From a virus: a stretch of 31,758 bases of DNA. Position numbers and translations under genes: made by a program. The first letter of the stretch is position 1, and each line of letters opens with the position of its first letter. Positions 28,926 to 31,758 of the stretch are shown here, piece after piece. The stretch covers positions 1-31,758 of IMG/VR virus record IMGVR_UViG_3300042465_003514, one strand, 5' to 3'. The notes beneath the pieces were generated by a model, which was not told the origin of the DNA, did no database searches, and saw only the letters and a list, made by a program, of their open reading frames with translations.

Positions 28926-30722
28926 TTATTTTCGTGTTACTATGTTTGAAACCCATTGGTGTCTGCAACTTGGATTGTGCTTATCTGTACCCGGTACGGT
29001 GTACCAACCGCCTGCCCTGTCCCAAACAGAATACCCAAGTCGTGCGCTTATTTGCTCAATTTCAGAACGTGAATACATTTTATCCGCATCCAATAAAGCA
29101 ACACAGAACGGACGGCTTGTTTTTTTATCTGTATTATTGAATCCTTGCTTCCATTCGTAAGAATAACGAATTAATAATTCCTTTGTTGTAGGCTGAACCT
29201 TAACCAATATTTCATTCAATGGCTGCGTAAGCGTATGTTCAACAATTATGTTTTCGTCAATTCCTTCGCCAATTGCATATTCATTAACCTGAACGTAACC
29301 GTTTTCAATCAAAGTTTTAATTACCAAATTGATTGTGTCAACGTTTTGGTCAAGGGTTGTCGCTAATACTTCAGGCGTTATCCTTTTATCCTTTGCCATT
29401 AAATCTAATACGTTTGCCTGTAATTGGCTTACGTCTGCAAACATTTGATATTCTGAATCGTCGTTAAATCGTGTTTTTTGCTTCCAAACATTAAACCCAC
29501 CCTTTGCTTCGCCAAACTCATAAAACGCGCTGAAATCGTCTTTAAACTGCGCTGATTGTACAACCGGAACTGTGTCTTCAGGTGCTTGATATTTTGACAT
29601 ATCAATTCCTGCCTTTTCAAGTAACCATTCTTTAGGTGCAATTTCCTTCAATAAGTTTTCTGTGAATTCAAATCCAATTGGTTCTGTTGGGATAATGCTT
29701 AAATCCGGGTTTTGTACGCCTCTATATTTAGCCAACATATTAAACACACCTTCAAGGTGCATTTGCTTGCTATTTACGTAAGTATTTTTAAATATTTCGT
29801 AACCGTCGCGCATTTCAGAACGTGACCCTAATTTACCCGCTTCAGCAATACCAAATATTGAAGGCGTTGTAATTTGGTGTCCTGAAAATATGTTAGTCTG
29901 AATTAAAGAATCCACGCGACCAAAGTCTTCTTTTGTAATATCTGAAGCACCTAAATCATCAATAATTGGTTTACGTTGGCTATCGTTTACAAAAGCCAAA
30001 ATAAACTTCTTACCGTCTGAACCGCTAAACCTGCTTGAAAAACGCTTTTCAATATTACGCTTTTCTTCGTCTGAAGGTTCGCCGTTAGGTAATGTAATTA
30101 ATTTAGACGCTGAAAACCCTGTTTGCGCATTTCCCAAAACGTGCTTACTAATTTCAATATCTGATTCAATATAATTTAGCGCACCAAAGTAGCCGGGCAG
30201 GCTATAAATACCCATATTAGGGCGGTATTCCTTAACATATAGAATTTGCTTACCAACAGGGTTTGCAGGGTTAAATGCAGCATAAACAGTTTGTTTTTCG
30301 TTTCTGTCACCCCAATTCTCTTTGTACCAAAACTGCGTATTGTCTTTATTAGTTCTAATCTTCGTGTAATCCAAATGCCATATTTCAGCCAATTGTTTTG
30401 TAACTGACCAAATAATTTCCAAATAATATCCGCCAAACAATTCTGCGTCCAAACTTACCTTCCTTGTAATTTCGTCCAAAGATTCCATTCTGTTAACCTT
30501 CTGAATAAAGGTTTCAGATTCAGGACTTCCCTTCCAACCGTTTGCGGTTATATAATGCACCTTGCTTTTAACAATGGCGTTATGTTTAGCCGACTTATTA
30601 AATAAGTCAACCAAATAATTTGGGTAATCGTTGCGGTCGCCGTACTGAATATAACCTTCCCCCTTCTTTTCTTTGAATTCAGGTTGACGTGCTTCTGCAA
30701 ATGTTAATACTCGTAAATCCAT
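28926..30722 (-). CDS. Portal protein with C-terminal extension
   Basis: The 598-residue protein looks like a portal. GEGYIQYGDRNDYPNYLVDL, then NKSAKHNAIVKSKVHYITANG, starts the clip/wing part. FGGYYLEIIWS and the KIRTNKD region follow, and SIFGIAEAGKLGSRSEMRDG (near residue 290) is the stem-like part. Residues about 540-598 (RPFCVALLDADKMYSRSEIE, SVWDRAGGWYTVPG, CRHQW) form a separate C-terminal segment with cysteine and histidine residues, resembling a domain seen in phage head-morphogenesis proteins. Portal fused with such a module is plausible. It overlaps the upstream gene by one base. Confidence 0.8.
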   Translation of the reverse strand: MDLRVLTFAEARQPEFKEKKGEGYIQYGDRNDYPNYLVDLFNKSAKHNAIVKSKVHYITANGWKGSPESETFIQKVNRMESLDEITRKVSLDAELFGGYYLEIIWSVTKQLAEIWHLDYTKIRTNKDNTQFWYKENWGDRNEKQTVYAAFNPANPVGKQILYVKEYRPNMGIYSLPGYFGALNYIESDIEISKHVLGNAQTGFSASKLITLPNGEPSDEEKRNIEKRFSSRFSGSDGKKFILAFVNDSQRKPIIDDLGASDITKEDFGRVDSLIQTNIFSGHQITTPSIFGIAEAGKLGSRSEMRDGYEIFKNTYVNSKQMHLEGVFNMLAKYRGVQNPDLSIIPTEPIGFEFTENLLKEIAPKEWLLEKAGIDMSKYQAPEDTVPVVQSAQFKDDFSAFYEFGEAKGGFNVWKQKTRFNDDSEYQMFADVSQLQANVLDLMAKDKRITPEVLATTLDQNVDTINLVIKTLIENGYVQVNEYAIGEGIDENIIVEHTLTQPLNEILVKVQPTTKELLIRYSYEWKQGFNNTDKKTSRPFCVALLDADKMYSRSEIEQISARLGYSVWDRAGGWYTVPGTDKHNPSCRHQWVSNIVTRK

Positions 30723-31096
30723 TATTGTCTGATTGTGTAAGTGTCTGTTGTTTGATATTCCGTAAATTCAAAAGGCGTTCCAACCAATTCCATTATCCCC
30801 GATTCAACCATATTTAAGCCGGTCGGGTTAGTATTGCTTGTACTTGTTTGCTCGTAAATTTCATAATCATATTGACCGTTTAACGCAGTTCCAAAGTACG
30901 TGTTCGTCACAATGCTAAATTCATTGTAACGGTCTTTGTATTGGCTTATATCCGTAGCATTTAACTTAACAAACTTTACTTCTGTGTTCGCGCTTCTATT
31001 CGTGAAAACAAATAAGTAATTTGGGTTCGTTAATAACTGTTTTTCAGTTAGTGTTAAAATTATGCTTTGGGTTGCACCCTTTGTTAACCTAATCAT
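30722..31096 (-). CDS. Small structural protein before portal, 124 aa
   Basis: The ATG at 31096 (MIRLTKGATQSIILTLTEKQ) is preferred over one at 31132, because MIRLTKG is the start form I know from related phage proteins and the 31132 ATG lies within an inverted repeat. The protein is beta-rich with LLTNPNYLFVFTNRS and VKFVKLNATD and no membrane segment. It starts the second virion operon downstream of the twin inverted repeats. Head or tail structural function is likely; the family is not known to me. Confidence 0.55.
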   Translation of the reverse strand: MIRLTKGATQSIILTLTEKQLLTNPNYLFVFTNRSANTEVKFVKLNATDISQYKDRYNEFSIVTNTYFGTALNGQYDYEIYEQTSTSNTNPTGLNMVESGIMELVGTPFEFTEYQTTDTYTIRQ

Positions 31097-31116
31097 ATAC
31101 GTATATATAGCAGGAA

Positions 31117-31132
31117 ATGCAATTTGTTGCAT
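31117..31132. promoter_or_regulatory. Inverted repeat ATGCAA-TTTG-TTGCAT
   Basis: Perfect 6-bp arms around a 4-base spacer lie 20-35 bases upstream of ATG 31096. It could be an operator or an RNA hairpin near the start of the portal operon leader. Confidence 0.45.
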
Positions 31133-31156
31133 ATAGGGGACAAATAAGGCTAATAT

Positions 31157-31207
31157 GTAAAGCTTTTACTTTACTTTATGCCATTTTTAGTAAAGTTTTG
31201 CCTTTAC
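31157..31207. promoter_or_regulatory. Twin inverted repeats GTAAAG-N6-CTTTAC
   Basis: Two copies, 31157-31174 and 31190-31207, each have perfect 6-bp arms and a 6-base spacer. Their starts are 33 bp apart, about three helical turns. They lie between the terminator at 31218 and the portal operon, the expected place of a dimeric regulator. A TTATTTG sequence near 31142 is a weak -7 candidate. Confidence 0.6.
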
Positions 31208-31217
31208 TTTGTGACAT

Positions 31218-31250
31218 AAAAAAACCGCCGAACCAATTAAGGAACGGCGG
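31218..31250 (-). terminator. Strong Rho-independent terminator after tail tube gene
   Basis: On the minus strand CCGCCG pairs with CGGCGG, with an inner CC/GG pair after a two-base mismatch, around TTAATT, followed by seven T. It lies 32 bases after the stop of the tail tube-like gene and ends the capsid operon. Confidence 0.88.
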
Positions 31251-31282
31251 CAAACCTATAAACCTATTGAAAAACAAAGTTG

Positions 31283-31758
31283 TTAAGAACCCGGTGTTTC
31301 TAAAGCTAAAGCAACAACTGAAGTTACACTTGGAGCTAACGCAGGTTCTGAACCTGTGAAAGTTAAAGTAAATCCGCTTCTGTCGCCTTGCGCAGTACCT
31401 GTTGAAGCTGCATTTGCAGTCATATCAATACCACGTGTTTTTCCTAAATACCAATAAATCCCGTTGCTATCTTTTACAACTGCAACTAAAGAATTTTGAG
31501 CCAATAACAACAATTCATTTCTTGTATTGGTCTGTAATTTGTTAAGGATAATCTGAAGTTCTTGACCGTAGAATACAGTACCGTTTGCAACGGACGCATT
31601 CATTGTTTGGTTGAACATTGAAGTATCTTTTACTAAAGCATATTTCCAAAAACGTTTTCCCGCAGCTTTAGTCAAAGCAGTAATTACACCACTTGCTTCA
31701 GTTGTTGTAGTAACGTTAGCAGCTTCAGTAAAGTAAACTTCAACGATTCCGCCTAAAC
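31283..31758 (-). CDS. Tail tube-like protein, remaining part (starts at base 60)
   Basis: Joined with bases 60-1 (omitting the repeated 14 bases), this gene encodes 173 residues starting MACALTQGYT. It resembles the tail tube/major tail proteins next to capsid genes in Bacteroidota siphophages. There is an N-terminal helix-strand part (ANVTTTTEASGVITAL then KRFWKYALVKDTSMFNQTMN), then LVAVVKDSNGIYWYLGKTRG and a late DRSGFTLTFTGSEPA. The tube-type beta fold is inferred from this layout and its place after the major capsid gene. It is followed by a terminator. A start at 31675 would miss 48 N-terminal residues. Confidence 0.68.
   Translation of the reverse strand, partial: LGGIVEVYFTEAANVTTTTEASGVITALTKAAGKRFWKYALVKDTSMFNQTMNASVANGTVFYGQELQIILNKLQTNTRNELLLLAQNSLVAVVKDSNGIYWYLGKTRGIDMTANAASTGTAQGDRSGFTLTFTGSEPALAPSVTSVVALALETPGS
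31745..31758. repeat. Terminal 14-bp overlap (right copy)
   Basis: Identical to bases 1-14. Removing one copy gives a circle of 31,744 bp in which the tail tube-like frame is continuous. Confidence 0.85.

Noticed and set aside
31283-31675. ATG at 31675 as start of the tail tube-like gene
   Set aside because: The frame is open upstream to the end of the window and continues at base 1 to an ATG at base 60. The shorter protein would lose 48 residues of continuous coding sequence.

Overview
The window looks like one complete, circularly permuted genome of a small tailed (siphovirus-like) phage of the Bacteroidota. The last 14 bases repeat the first 14. A tail-tube-like gene runs off one end and re-enters at the other in the same frame, so the unique genome would be about 31,744 bp. 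Every gene I can support lies on the minus strand, so transcription runs from high to low coordinates, and most genes overlap or are separated by a few bases. The Bacteroidota assignment rests on three things: AT-rich DNA, promoters of the TTTG-N20/21-TAnnTTTG type, and proteins of families common in Bacteroidota phages (Lin1244/Lin1753-like replication protein, DUF5522, and tail and scaffold proteins of that group). I see no integrase or CI-like repressor, tRNA, CRISPR array or insertion sequence, so a strictly lytic phage is the simplest reading.

In transcription order: (1) A replication/recombination block from about 21.5 to 19.0 kb starts at promoter P_B. It holds small unknown genes, an ERF-type annealing protein and a stand-alone DnaA domain-IV-like protein. 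(2) A third promoter and a structured leader with two hairpins whose loops are perfectly complementary precede the Lin1244-like replication initiator at 18.9 kb. That gene heads a tightly packed run: a possible primosomal protein, VRR-NUC nuclease, sigma-like factor, a surface-glycan cassette (LpxA-like acyltransferase, two glycosyltransferases), a HAD-fold protein, HNH endonuclease and both terminase subunits. (3) At 11.0 kb promoter P_A, a sequence relative of P_B with the same paired 15-bp upstream elements, drives a block of small genes separated by RNA hairpins. This block ends in the G/GT tail-assembly chaperones, made by a -1 frameshift, and a terminator at 8.66 kb. (4) Tail genes, tape measure, capsid protease, scaffold-like protein, major capsid protein and the tail-tube-like protein follow, across the sequence ends, to a strong terminator at 31.22-31.25 kb. 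(5) A control region with two identical-design inverted repeats then precedes a second virion block: portal, connector, tail-terminator-like protein and an S74-chaperoned tail fibre. The lysis region follows (membrane proteins, holin candidates, M15 endolysin), then a DEDDy exonuclease, a MazG-like protein and a GNAT acetyltransferase, back to P_B.

Points most worth a second look: the loop-loop leader before the replication initiator, the two co-designed promoters with 20-bp-spaced elements, the twin GTAAAG-N6-CTTTAC sites before the portal operon, and the unusual order of head and tail genes. Several genes of 40-59 codons that are easy to miss are annotated. Functions are assigned from sequence pattern recognition only; no search was run.
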